A DNA stretch of 47,243 nt, taken from the NCBI GenBank assembly GCA_031278975.1, contig JAITJL010000013.1, forward strand, positions 1 to 47,243, given 5' to 3'. Source of the stretch: Puniceicoccales bacterium. Lineage in GTDB: Bacteria > Verrucomicrobiota > Verrucomicrobiia > Opitutales > UBA9783. The notes below the pieces were generated by a model that was not told where the DNA came from, did no database searches, and was given only the letters and a program-made list of their open reading frames with translations. The translations under genes were made by a program, and so were the position numbers. Below, in pieces: positions 17,490 through 26,369 of the stretch (its first letter is position 1; the number at the start of each line of letters is the position of its first letter).

Positions 17490-20456
17490 ATGAGTATTGG
17501 CGGAACACCATTTAACAGCGATCAACTGCTTGGCCAACTGCAGGGTCTACAACGAGGAGGTCTCGGAAACCGTCAACTCGTACTAGATTCCAATGGGGCA
17601 ATATCGGCAAAAGCAAGTCTATTCGAACGATTTTGCAATTTGTTTTCGTCCAAGCCATCTTCTCCGCAACAAGGTAATGCGTTTCAAAAGTTTCAGGCAA
17701 TCCTTGAACAGGATTACAGATCTGTCGGCCAACATGTTCTATCCTTACTGGGTGGAAATAAGAAAACCATAACCGTCAACGAAGCTATAGGGCAGATCAA
17801 GCTTGCAAAGGATAAATTTCAACAGTGGCAACAAAAGCTTCTAACAAACGTACAACAAGCAGTCGAATATAGATTTGCAAGTGATTGGAAACCGTCATTG
17901 TTACAACAAGTCCTCCCTCAAATGATGCATGCTTTACAGCTAAAGCCGGGACAAGAACCACTTTTATATCAATTGATCATGGGTGCGCAAGATGCCGAAG
18001 AAATTTGGAATTTGGCCCATGAAGCAATGAGGGATCCAGCAGATATCAAAAAGCATTTGTCACAGGTTGCAACCTTAAGTTCGGAATTACAACCACAAGC
18101 ACATTCAGATCTGCTGCTAAGAATCGATCGACAGGCGGCCATCAGTCGAATGCATCAACTCTTAAGGTTAGGACCAGAGCAAACACAAGTTTTGCATGAA
18201 TTAATCAGTACAAACGGTCCAAAAGAAATTTTTGCCTTTGTCAACACCACGCAAAGCAATCCCAAAGCAGCCTATGACTTTCTTTCAAATCTTGCAACAT
18301 TACCCAAAGACTCACTATCCGAAGAACTTTTAAGTTCGTTGAAAAACATCGCCCGTAGTAATCTCGTCGAGGCACAGCGCTTGGGATCGGCTTTCGCTAA
18401 AATGATGGAATGCGTAAACCCAAATGAAGCGCAAAAACAAGTTTTACTAGAATTAGTTAGGTGCGTAAATATAAGTAGAAATCCCAAAGCAGTTTTGACT
18501 TTCGCTTACGCCGCCATAAATAATCCAGAGGGTGTCGGGAAATTTCTTTCAAATCTTTCAAAGTTAACTAAGGACGAACAATTGAAAGCATTCTCGTATC
18601 TATTTGAAAAAGGGGAAATTTCTTTTGCTCGATGTACAATTTGTTTTTATAATCTTTCAAACACGGATCCTATAGCTGACGCAGCGAACGAAATACACAC
18701 TGCGATGCAGTCCAACCCCACTACAAATGGATTTACACGTGCAACCCAATGCGCCACCGAAATAGCTAAGCATTTGATCACGGTACCAGGCCAATTGGCC
18801 AACGAGAGTTTCATAGCTACATTTAAAAACATGCTTGCAGAAGGTATAATACTTCCTGGCACCAATAATGCCTTCGTTGCACAACAATTGGATAGATTAC
18901 TGAACGACCCAGGGCTACAAGCACAGTTATTGGCTATTGGAAGAAATGGTATTTCACCCGTCGCACATCAGGCCATACGGGAAACGCTCGGACTCCCACC
19001 CGATGCCCCCATTACGGCTAAAGAAGCTCAGCAGGCAGCGTTGGCAGCTCTATTGGCACCCTTGAGGCAGGGGAATGTGGGTTCCTGTTTTGCCACGGCC
19101 GTTGCCATCAATATGCACGACACGAGGCCGGCAGAAATGCTTAGAGATATGGCCGCTTTGATCGAAAAAGGTTATATGGAAAGGCAAAACGGTTTCGCAC
19201 GCGTCCAGATTCCTTTCAATCAAAGTCCATTTAAAAGTCCTACGCCGACAGGAACAGCTTCTGTTCCTACGGGGAACCAAATGGCTTCTTCCCAACAAGC
19301 ATCCCAAACTACCGGAAATCCATTGTTGCGTTGTTGGGAATATACGTTGGCTACGTCTGCGGAAAGTCAATTAGGCGCTTTCAGAAATCAGCAGCTTGGG
19401 GCCCTTGCATGTCAAGTGTTGGGGTCTATAGATGCCTATTCTTTTATGCGATGTGTCAGTTTTACATATGATGCAAGTAAAACGATAACCAATTCGGCAG
19501 ATGGACATAGTTCTATGGGAGCTTTTAAGCTCGGCTATACTTCGCCACACAGTGGTCAGAAATTTGAAATACAGACGGCTGAACACTTACGCTGGGCCCT
19601 TCAAGAGTTTTCGGGAAGACCGTTGATGGTAGGGCCTCAGGTTGAATCGCACGCATCCAGGCTACTGAAAGCGTTAGACGGAGGATTTTCAGAAGATATT
19701 CTTCAGGCACAATACGGCATACAAGATCTTCATAAAACAACGGTACAAAATTTTCAAAACTTACCGTATGCACTTTTGGATATTGCGGGTAAAATTGCTT
19801 CCGAAGCTCAACAAAGAGGTGTTCCCGTGCCATCCTATGCACCCATGAGGCATCAGAGACATGCTTTTAACATACGTCTCAACGATCCTATCCTGCAGGA
19901 AGGGATTCGAATAGGCGCATGGGAATCGCCGCAAAAAAGGCAGGATTTCCTAAGGCAACAGTTGATGGAGCCCATGCAGGCCAAGACATTGGATCCAAAA
20001 CGAGCAAGTGGGTTAATATTTCGATTTTTTTACGATCTAGAAAATCGCCTTGCTTCATTAAAAGATGCACCTTCGAAGGATGCTCTAGAGAAAGTCTTCG
20101 GCCGTATTACAGGTGAACTGAAAGATAAATGTTCGTATGCAGATCTTGCAAAAGCAGCCTACAATGCCATTAAACAAGAATTTCCACAGATACCGGATAC
20201 CACGCTGCAAGAAAACATCATGATGGCGTTGGCACCCCGATGTCCCCAAATGATGTTTGCGGATACTAATTGGCAAGAGGATGGCAAGCCGGTTCACTGG
20301 GGTATACAATTTAATCCCATCACCGAACAATTTGGTATCGTACAAGGGATACAAAATGATGCTGGTAAATATGTCTTTGGGCTCCTTTTAATGTCTGAAA
20401 GTAGATTCGGTGAATGCACAATTATAGACGATCCTCGGGTGCTCTTTAGGACGTAG
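17490..20456 (+). CDS. Putative type III effector with papain-like cysteine protease domain, 988 aa
   Basis: A 988-residue Gln-rich protein without signal peptide or membrane span. Residues 1-500 are almost entirely helical. A second region begins at about 520 with APLRQGNVGSCFATAVAIN, which copies the papain Gln/Cys active-site box (Gln 527, Cys 533). Near the end are DTNW (925-928) and PVHWGIQFNP (His 936), which may supply further active-site residues, but I cannot assign the catalytic His and Asn with certainty. A stretch near 560-610 is Pro/Thr/Ser-rich. The gene follows its probable chaperone by five bases, the standard arrangement for type III effectors. The predicted role is cleavage of a host protein or ubiquitin-like modifier; this is inferred. 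No close family is recognised. Confidence 0.75.
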   Translation: MSIGGTPFNSDQLLGQLQGLQRGGLGNRQLVLDSNGAISAKASLFERFCNLFSSKPSSPQQGNAFQKFQAILEQDYRSVGQHVLSLLGGNKKTITVNEAIGQIKLAKDKFQQWQQKLLTNVQQAVEYRFASDWKPSLLQQVLPQMMHALQLKPGQEPLLYQLIMGAQDAEEIWNLAHEAMRDPADIKKHLSQVATLSSELQPQAHSDLLLRIDRQAAISRMHQLLRLGPEQTQVLHELISTNGPKEIFAFVNTTQSNPKAAYDFLSNLATLPKDSLSEELLSSLKNIARSNLVEAQRLGSAFAKMMECVNPNEAQKQVLLELVRCVNISRNPKAVLTFAYAAINNPEGVGKFLSNLSKLTKDEQLKAFSYLFEKGEISFARCTICFYNLSNTDPIADAANEIHTAMQSNPTTNGFTRATQCATEIAKHLITVPGQLANESFIATFKNMLAEGIILPGTNNAFVAQQLDRLLNDPGLQAQLLAIGRNGISPVAHQAIRETLGLPPDAPITAKEAQQAALAALLAPLRQGNVGSCFATAVAINMHDTRPAEMLRDMAALIEKGYMERQNGFARVQIPFNQSPFKSPTPTGTASVPTGNQMASSQQASQTTGNPLLRCWEYTLATSAESQLGAFRNQQLGALACQVLGSIDAYSFMRCVSFTYDASKTITNSADGHSSMGAFKLGYTSPHSGQKFEIQTAEHLRWALQEFSGRPLMVGPQVESHASRLLKALDGGFSEDILQAQYGIQDLHKTTVQNFQNLPYALLDIAGKIASEAQQRGVPVPSYAPMRHQRHAFNIRLNDPILQEGIRIGAWESPQKRQDFLRQQLMEPMQAKTLDPKRASGLIFRFFYDLENRLASLKDAPSKDALEKVFGRITGELKDKCSYADLAKAAYNAIKQEFPQIPDTTLQENIMMALAPRCPQMMFADTNWQEDGKPVHWGIQFNPITEQFGIVQGIQNDAGKYVFGLLLMSESRFGECTIIDDPRVLFRT

Positions 20457-20598
20457 TCTGCGTTTATGGGTGCTGTTAAAACTAGGCACAACGGGTCATC
20501 AGGATTTCACCGACAACCGCAAGCACTACAACCTCAACCACACCCGTGCCTCGATGGCGATGAACATCTGGACCTCAAAATTTCAAATCTACCTGTAG
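20457..20598 (+). pseudogene. GC-rich relic of an unidentified, foreign-looking gene
   Basis: The bases just after the effector stop are about 53% GC over 100 bases (20479-20578), well above their surroundings. One plus-strand frame ends with TAG at 20596 and reads GHQDFTDNRKHYNLNHTRAS, continuing MAMNIWTSKF. Its codons end mostly in C or G, unlike neighbouring genes. There is no start codon with a plausible N-terminus, so it looks like the 3' remnant of a horizontally acquired gene. The family is not recognised. It overlaps the end of the minus-strand kinase gene by ten bases. Confidence 0.35.
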
Positions 20599-21299
20599 GT
20601 TTCTATTGCAGATATACTTGACAACACTCGCCCTTTTACGGTTTCTAAACTCCCTCCGCATGATATTTCCACAAATGGCAGCGATTTTTTTAAGAATTGC
20701 AAAGCAGCGTACGTTTCCTTCATGAACAGAGCGTATCTCTGCTTCGCGATTGCAGGGTCAAGGTCTGTAGAACGAACCTCTTTCAAGACACCTTTTCCGC
20801 TTTGACGAACACGCTCATTGTGTTGCAAAGCTCTCAAGCCGCGGTGTAATTGACGATGAACGCTTTCTACTTCATCTAACATGAGCACAACAACAGAAAA
20901 ATAAGTCGCAATATGTTTCTCCTTAAAATGGTCCCGCAGCCAAACAACACTCTTCGCTTGCCCTAAAGTACGTGGAAATCCATCTACCAATACGCCTGGA
21001 CTGTAAATTGGATTCGTTAAGCCATCAAATACCGATGAAACAACGGTGATATCGTCCAAAAGAAGACCTCGATTAATCTTTTCACGCATTTCCTGACTAT
21101 TTAATAAACTGCTGGCAATGAGAGGCTTCTCGTACAATTTAAAGTGGTCAATAATATAACTTTCATTCGTTCCTTTGCCTGCACCCGGTGCTCCACTAAG
21201 CCAAATAATTTTCCTAGGTACACGTTCAACGAATTGCTTCCGTTCACCTAATTCTTTTAAAAATAAATCCAACGCTTCACTACTGTTCTTAGGGCTCAT
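20589..21299 (-). CDS. adk: Adenylate kinase-family nucleoside monophosphate kinase
   Basis: A 236-residue P-loop kinase. Motifs: IIWLSGAPGAGKGT (P-loop, preceded by a 30-residue N-terminal extension), VLVDGFPRTLGQA, and a short lid region with RQLHRGLRALQHNERVRQSGKG. This is the adenylate kinase pattern, making 2 ADP from ATP and AMP. The lid is diverged and lacks zinc Cys residues, and the usual NMP-binding TGD segment is altered, so a related monophosphate kinase specificity is possible. It is a single gene on the minus strand, upstream of which lie 197 non-coding bases. Confidence 0.8.
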   Translation of the reverse strand: MSPKNSSEALDLFLKELGERKQFVERVPRKIIWLSGAPGAGKGTNESYIIDHFKLYEKPLIASSLLNSQEMREKINRGLLLDDITVVSSVFDGLTNPIYSPGVLVDGFPRTLGQAKSVVWLRDHFKEKHIATYFSVVVLMLDEVESVHRQLHRGLRALQHNERVRQSGKGVLKEVRSTDLDPAIAKQRYALFMKETYAALQFLKKSLPFVEISCGGSLETVKGRVLSSISAIETYR

Positions 21300-21496
21300 A
21301 CTTCACTTTTATCCTCAATCGTTAATATTAACTCCCGTTTGTTCATTAAAAAACATATTTCCCCCCTTGGGAAGCAATTTTTGCACCAAGAAAGCTATAA
21401 AGCGTTTTTTAACTCGATCAAATAAAAATAAAACCTAGAAAAACAAGCCAACGTACGTGTACAACGGCAACACGATTTTATGACCCTAACCTTACG

Positions 21497-22186
21497 TCAT
21501 TCACGTAAACACGCATGTTGCGTGTAACGTTTTGCAATTTGATAACAACGAAATATCTTCTCGTACTCGGCAACGACATCTTTTGCATTCATTTTTACAT
21601 TTTCCAAACGACACCGTTGTAAATACCAGTAAGTGTCTGGGTGCATATATTTTCCAAGGGTACCTATAACGTCTTCATCCACATACTGCCACGACAAAGT
21701 CGTTCGAAATTCGTATCTGTGAACGGGCATGTTTAGAAGCAGATGTATAGACTTCTCAATCGTGTTACTTATGGTATCACACGCATTCACAAGTTCAACG
21801 TAACGACTGGGAACCGTCTTTAAATCCATCGCAAAGTAATCAATTCGATCCGATAGTGAACGAATTTGATCCGGATTACTCCCATTTGTATCCAACTTGA
21901 CCTTTAAATTCATTTCCTTAAACAAAGAAACAAGATACGATAAAGTCTCCGGATGCAACGTCGGCTCCCCACCCGTAATGCAAACACCCGTTGTAAAGCG
22001 TTGGCCTGCATCTTTTAAATAGTTTACGATATCTCTCAAAGATACACCGTTACTACGTACGGATGCAGGTAAATTTTTGTTATGACAATAGGCGCAATGA
22101 AAATTGCAGTCGGGTATAAAAACCACGCTGCAAACTTCTCCAGGATAATCTACCAACGAATGCTTTAAGAAGCCATACCGACGCAT
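21497..22186 (-). CDS. nrdG: Anaerobic ribonucleotide reductase activating protein (radical SAM)
   Basis: A 229-residue radical-SAM activase. The Fe-S cluster motif is CNFHCAYC (Cys 27, 31, 34; CxxxCxxC), followed by VCITGGEPTLHPE and VKLDTNGSNP. It generates the glycyl radical on NrdD using S-adenosylmethionine. It starts 22 bases inside the end of nrdD, so the two are co-translated. Its size (229) is larger than the E. coli type (about 154), as in many non-enterobacterial NrdGs of the pyruvate-formate-lyase-activase style. Confidence 0.95.
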   Translation of the reverse strand: MRRYGFLKHSLVDYPGEVCSVVFIPDCNFHCAYCHNKNLPASVRSNGVSLRDIVNYLKDAGQRFTTGVCITGGEPTLHPETLSYLVSLFKEMNLKVKLDTNGSNPDQIRSLSDRIDYFAMDLKTVPSRYVELVNACDTISNTIEKSIHLLLNMPVHRYEFRTTLSWQYVDEDVIGTLGKYMHPDTYWYLQRCRLENVKMNAKDVVAEYEKIFRCYQIAKRYTQHACLRE

Positions 22187-24546
22187 GCTTTAATTGCTTC
22201 CGTATCATTAATAACCGTTGACCCCTCCGATTTCTGAATAACCAACGCAGGTAAATTACAAATTTGGTATCGTTTCGCCACTTCTAAACCTGAATCCTCC
22301 GAGACATTAACCCATTGACCGCCAAAATCTTGCTCTTTTAGAAATTGTTTAAGAGGTTTACATTTGATACACGTGTCGCTGTAAAAAAACAAACGATCCA
22401 TTACCCCATCCGAGGCATTGGACAAACAAGACGAATTTTCGGATGGATGACTACAACATTGATGCGACGAACATCCATTTAAGTCTCCGATGACGTAAGT
22501 CTTTCGTGCCTTAAACTCTTCCTTTTTCCCTTTATTCCAAAAGGAAACGGCACGATAGTATCCCGTGATACGACTGTAAATTTCCATTTCTTTACCGCAT
22601 TCTGGACAAAATTCTTTCCGCCCAATAAAACGGCCGTGATCTTCGCAAACGGAAAAAGTGGGTGCAATGGAAACGTAAGGTATGCGGAAATTGTAAACAA
22701 TTTGACGTACCAATTGTTTGCAAGACTTTGCATCGGGTAAGGATTCTCCCAAAAATACGTGAAAAACGGTTCCTCCCGTATATTTTACTTGCAATCCTTC
22801 CTGCATTCTAAGTGCCTCAAATACGTCTTCCGTGTAATCTACCGGAAGATTTGAAGAATTCGTATAGTAAGGATCTTCGCTGCCTGATTGGGTGATATTC
22901 GGATACATCTTTTTATCAATTTTTGCCAGGCGATAGGAAGTTCCTTCGGCAGGGGTTGCCTCCAAATTGTACAAATTACCCGTCTCTTCTTGGAATAGGG
23001 ACAAGCAATCTCGCATGTGTAGCAGGACCTTTTCGGTAAACCGGTATCCTTTCTCCGAAGCAATCGATTGTCCTAAAAAGTTCAAGCAACATTCGTGCAT
23101 ACCCACCAGGCCTATGGTAGAAAAATGATTGTTGAAACTGTGTAAATAGCGCTGTGTATAAGGGAATAATCCTTGCTGCATCAACTGCTGAATGGTCTTG
23201 CGCTTACATTCCAAAGAATCTTTTGCCAAATGCATCAACACATCCAATCGAGCAAAAAATTCATTCTCATCTTTGGCCAAATATCCTATGCGAGGCATAT
23301 TGAGAGTTACAACACCGATAGACCCCGTAAATTCATCCGCACCAAATAACCCACCTCCGCGACGACGTAGTTCTCTCTTGTCCAGTTGTAGACGGCAACA
23401 CATGCTGCGAACATCCGAAGGATTCAAATCAGAATTGATAAAATTCTGGAAATAAGGGGTTCCATATTTTGCCGTCATTTGAAATAAAAGATTGGCATTT
23501 TCACTATCCCAATTGAAATCTTTCGTAAGATTATAGGTAGGGATTGGATACGAAAAACCACGACCATTCGCATCTCCAGCAATCATAACATCCAAAAATG
23601 CTTTGTTTAGCATATCCATTTCCTTGGCACAATCGCCGTAGACAAAATCACCTTCTTTGCCATCTATCATAACAGGCTTGTTGGCTAAATCGGCCGGACA
23701 CACCCAATCCAAAGTAACGTTGGTAAAAGGTGGTTGTGTGCCCCAACGCGAAGGGGTATTTACACTGTAGATGAAACTCTGAATATGTTGCTTAACTTCT
23801 TTGTACGATAAATTCTCACTTTTAATGAATGGGGCTAAGTAAGTATCAAAACTTGCTAAGGCTTGCGCACCTGCCCATTCGTTTTGCATGGTGCCAAGAA
23901 AATTAATAATGTGCCAAATGGCTGTAGAAAAATGTTTAGCAGGTTTTGAATTAATTTTTCCGCAAATGCCACCAAAACCTAGCTCAAGCAATTGGTGTAA
24001 GCTCCATCCCGCACAGTATCCGGAAAACATAGACAAATCGTGCAAATGAAGATCGCCTTCCTTATGCGCATTTGCAATGCGTTCATCGTAAATATGATGC
24101 AACCAATAGTTGGCCGTAACAGCACCGGCGTTGTGCAATATCAATCCTCCCAACGAATAGTTGCTGCTGCTATTTTCGTTCACACGCCAATCCGTTTGGT
24201 CCAAATACCCTTGCATGGTCTTCTCAATATCCAAGACAAGTGCCTTACCTTCCCGCAAACGATGCCGTCGATTACGGTACAAAATGTATGCCTTGGCAAC
24301 TTCTCCATAGTTCTCTTCAATGAGCGTTTTTTCAACCAAATCTTGAATTTCTTCAATCGTTGGGATCGTCCGATCACCGCAACGCGCGTTGAGTTGGACT
24401 GCGACTTGATCGGTTAAACGTTGTACAACCTCTCCACATGGCTTTCCTTGGGTTGCCAAAAACGCTTTATGAATCGCGTTGTAAATGCGATCCTCTCTGA
24501 ATGGTATGACCGCACCATCTCTCTTAATTACTTGACTTGTAGACAT
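22165..24546 (-). CDS. nrdD: Class III anaerobic ribonucleotide reductase with C-terminal redoxin domain
   Basis: A 793-residue class III reductase that makes deoxynucleotides without oxygen. An ATP-cone (about residues 1-95; VIKRDGAVIPFREDRIYNAI) controls activity. The catalytic barrel has YCAGWSLHQLLELGF and NPSDVRSMCCRLQLD with active-site Cys residues. The glycyl-radical loop is RITGYYRAV (Gly 662) beside a CPECGK zinc site. After a Cys/Ser-rich linker, residues about 712-790 form a glutaredoxin/NrdH-like domain with CIKC (Cys 726 and 729) and the cis-Pro segment NLPALVIQ. In known NrdD2 enzymes the electrons come from a separate thioredoxin or NrdH-type redoxin rather than formate; here the donor seems built in. 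The start is supported by the ATP-cone. Confidence 0.95.
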   Translation of the reverse strand: MSTSQVIKRDGAVIPFREDRIYNAIHKAFLATQGKPCGEVVQRLTDQVAVQLNARCGDRTIPTIEEIQDLVEKTLIEENYGEVAKAYILYRNRRHRLREGKALVLDIEKTMQGYLDQTDWRVNENSSSNYSLGGLILHNAGAVTANYWLHHIYDERIANAHKEGDLHLHDLSMFSGYCAGWSLHQLLELGFGGICGKINSKPAKHFSTAIWHIINFLGTMQNEWAGAQALASFDTYLAPFIKSENLSYKEVKQHIQSFIYSVNTPSRWGTQPPFTNVTLDWVCPADLANKPVMIDGKEGDFVYGDCAKEMDMLNKAFLDVMIAGDANGRGFSYPIPTYNLTKDFNWDSENANLLFQMTAKYGTPYFQNFINSDLNPSDVRSMCCRLQLDKRELRRRGGGLFGADEFTGSIGVVTLNMPRIGYLAKDENEFFARLDVLMHLAKDSLECKRKTIQQLMQQGLFPYTQRYLHSFNNHFSTIGLVGMHECCLNFLGQSIASEKGYRFTEKVLLHMRDCLSLFQEETGNLYNLEATPAEGTSYRLAKIDKKMYPNITQSGSEDPYYTNSSNLPVDYTEDVFEALRMQEGLQVKYTGGTVFHVFLGESLPDAKSCKQLVRQIVYNFRIPYVSIAPTFSVCEDHGRFIGRKEFCPECGKEMEIYSRITGYYRAVSFWNKGKKEEFKARKTYVIGDLNGCSSHQCCSHPSENSSCLSNASDGVMDRLFFYSDTCIKCKPLKQFLKEQDFGGQWVNVSEDSGLEVAKRYQICNLPALVIQKSEGSTVINDTEAIKACVGMAS

Positions 24547-24899
24547 AATCTTAGAATCCTTGACATGCTCTCAGTGCAAAAATTTCCTTACAGTGTAATA
24601 TGCAATTTTTTCATGACATACTCTTACCCAGAATTTTCATGAAAAATCTACCAACATACCAGCAACCCACACTTACGAAAGAACACACTTTTTAGGAATG
24701 AAAATAGAATCTCATATACAATTTTTTGAATCAAGGTTTTTTACAAAAAAATTGTGAAGCCTTTTATTTGCTCATACGCCAGCCTTTTAAACACAGCACT
24801 GGACAAAAATAAGTTTTGTGTGCGATACCGTTCCATTCCATAAAAAACACCTCTAAAAAACTTGCAATTGACCCTGAAATATCCACTGTTGTTACCAGC
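24547..24899. other. Intergenic region between nrdD and tRNA-Glu
   Basis: About 350 AT-rich bases containing the nrdD promoter region. No NrdR-box pair, coding frame or riboswitch was recognised by eye. Confidence 0.35.
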
Positions 24900-24976
24900 G
24901 TCCCGTTCGTCTAGCCCGGTCAGGACACTGGGTTTTCATCCCAGCAACAGGGGTTCGAATCCCCTACGGGACGCCA
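24900..24976 (+). tRNA. tRNA-Glu (anticodon TTC)
   Basis: Acceptor GTCCCGT pairs with ACGGGAC, the anticodon stem is CTGGG/CCCAG with loop TTTTCAT (anticodon TTC at 24935-24937), and the T arm is AGGGG-TTCGAAT-CCCCT. Discriminator G and CCA are encoded at 24973-24976. It is the gene immediately before the accessory effector block, so it is a possible integration point. Confidence 0.97.
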
Positions 24977-25093
24977 GCTTGTAGTAAGACTATACGTTCA
25001 AATGTGAGTGCCAATTAATAAGTAGGGTTATCGAGAGCGTCGCTTAAATCGAATCCACGTAAAATTTCTCATTTCCCTTCAATTGAGTACGAT

Positions 25094-25118
25094 ACTTGCT
25101 TTGTGACAGTAAGCAAGT
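25094..25118 (+). promoter_or_regulatory. Inverted repeat directly abutting an effector start codon
   Basis: A perfect 8-bp inverted repeat, ACTTGCTT ... AAGCAAGT with a 9-base centre, ends on the base before the ATG at 25119. It could be an operator or an mRNA hairpin that hides the start codon. No other ribosome-binding site is visible. Confidence 0.5.
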
Positions 25119-26369
25119 ATGGCTATTTCTGGTTCATCATCTTTTTCTTCAATACAGCATTCAGATTACTCAATGGGATCTCAAAGGTTGCCTATACAAG
25201 ATATGTTGAGGCAATTTTTCAGAGGAGGAGCACCACAATTGGTTAATGAGTTAGCGTGGCGACTTCATGGCAATGCTGTCATTGTTCAAGAAGTTGCATC
25301 AATGATACAAATGTTAACTTTGCCAGAGGGCATTCAGCTTCCGAAATGTAGGGAAACATCCTATGAACCGGTATCACAAACTCGATTATTGAACATTTTA
25401 TTGCACGTTACTGAGTTTTGGTGTGGTGTCCAACAACTAGTAGATTTAGCAGCGTTATGCGCGCGTAATAGTTGGCATCTGTGTTTTTTAGCAGACGATC
25501 ATTATCACAATATATCCGAGTCTTTAACTTTTAGTGACCATCACAACTACGATAATATGTTATATGTATGCGTACCTCATACGGCAGACAATCGTCGAGT
25601 CCAGAGTCAGGCACTCAATGTAGCTATGCTAGACCAAAGAGGACAACTCTCAATTCAGCGGATAAGATTGTTAGGATTGTTAGGCAACGATCGTGAAAAG
25701 GCGGATGGATATTGTATTGGGCACGAGTTATCTCACGCAAACGCTAATGCAGACTGGCATGCAAGTAATCCAGGTAGAAGCAACCCTCATGAGAGTGAAA
25801 CGCATTTTTTCAATGTAATAATACAACAAATACAATCTCTTTTTCCTAATGAAGATACTTCAGTAATTGGGGACATTTCACAGTCTTTCCTACAAAATAT
25901 TATAAGAAATCAATCAGAAGCTATGAATTTATTGAAATTAGGACATGATTGGAATTTTAATGGTTCTATTATTGGTGAATTTGACTTTTTATGTGAAGTT
26001 AAAGGTAATTTTTGTATCCGAATACCATATGCTCTAGGGGAAGTTGAAAATTACCCTCCAAAATTAATTACAGCGTTTTGCACACTCATATTTAAATTAA
26101 AACAACAATCAATTACCTCTCAGGACTTAGAAAATTTAAAAAACGCTTTGCAAGAATACAATAGTATTCAGCACAATTTCTCTGGCATTAAACATGCATT
26201 AGAAGCAGCTAATTACGAAATAGCCATGGTCCCTCAATTTTTTAACGAAGGTAGTGGTGGATATTATCATACTACCAGTAACAGTGGGTTTCATGCTATC
26301 TTGGAAGCGCTTAACCCAACTTATAGTAATGAGGATGATACCCAACGCCTTATGTCTTCGATGGCTTAG
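25119..26369 (+). CDS. Putative zinc-metalloprotease effector, N-terminal part of an amber-split gene
   Basis: A 416-residue protein with no Sec signal; the Ser-rich N-terminus (MAISGSSSFSSIQ) is of the kind seen in type III substrates. The clear motif is GYCIGHELSH (202-206), an HExxH zinc site, followed by NPHESETHF, whose Glu could be the third ligand. The style is that of NleD/M91-type effector proteases. It shares the HELSH motif and overall plan with the gene at 31660-33186, so the two are probably paralogues. The frame ends in TAG at 26367, but the same frame stays open afterwards to 26813. So this is either a truncated product or the first part of a once longer two-domain protein. Confidence 0.65.
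   Translation: MAISGSSSFSSIQHSDYSMGSQRLPIQDMLRQFFRGGAPQLVNELAWRLHGNAVIVQEVASMIQMLTLPEGIQLPKCRETSYEPVSQTRLLNILLHVTEFWCGVQQLVDLAALCARNSWHLCFLADDHYHNISESLTFSDHHNYDNMLYVCVPHTADNRRVQSQALNVAMLDQRGQLSIQRIRLLGLLGNDREKADGYCIGHELSHANANADWHASNPGRSNPHESETHFFNVIIQQIQSLFPNEDTSVIGDISQSFLQNIIRNQSEAMNLLKLGHDWNFNGSIIGEFDFLCEVKGNFCIRIPYALGEVENYPPKLITAFCTLIFKLKQQSITSQDLENLKNALQEYNSIQHNFSGIKHALEAANYEIAMVPQFFNEGSGGYYHTTSNSGFHAILEALNPTYSNEDDTQRLMSSMA

Noticed and set aside
26367..26369. Amber codon as sign of a recoded genetic code (TAG as sense)
   Set aside because: TAG ends several intact genes in this window (for example 37130-37132 and 42090-42092), so it is a normal stop.
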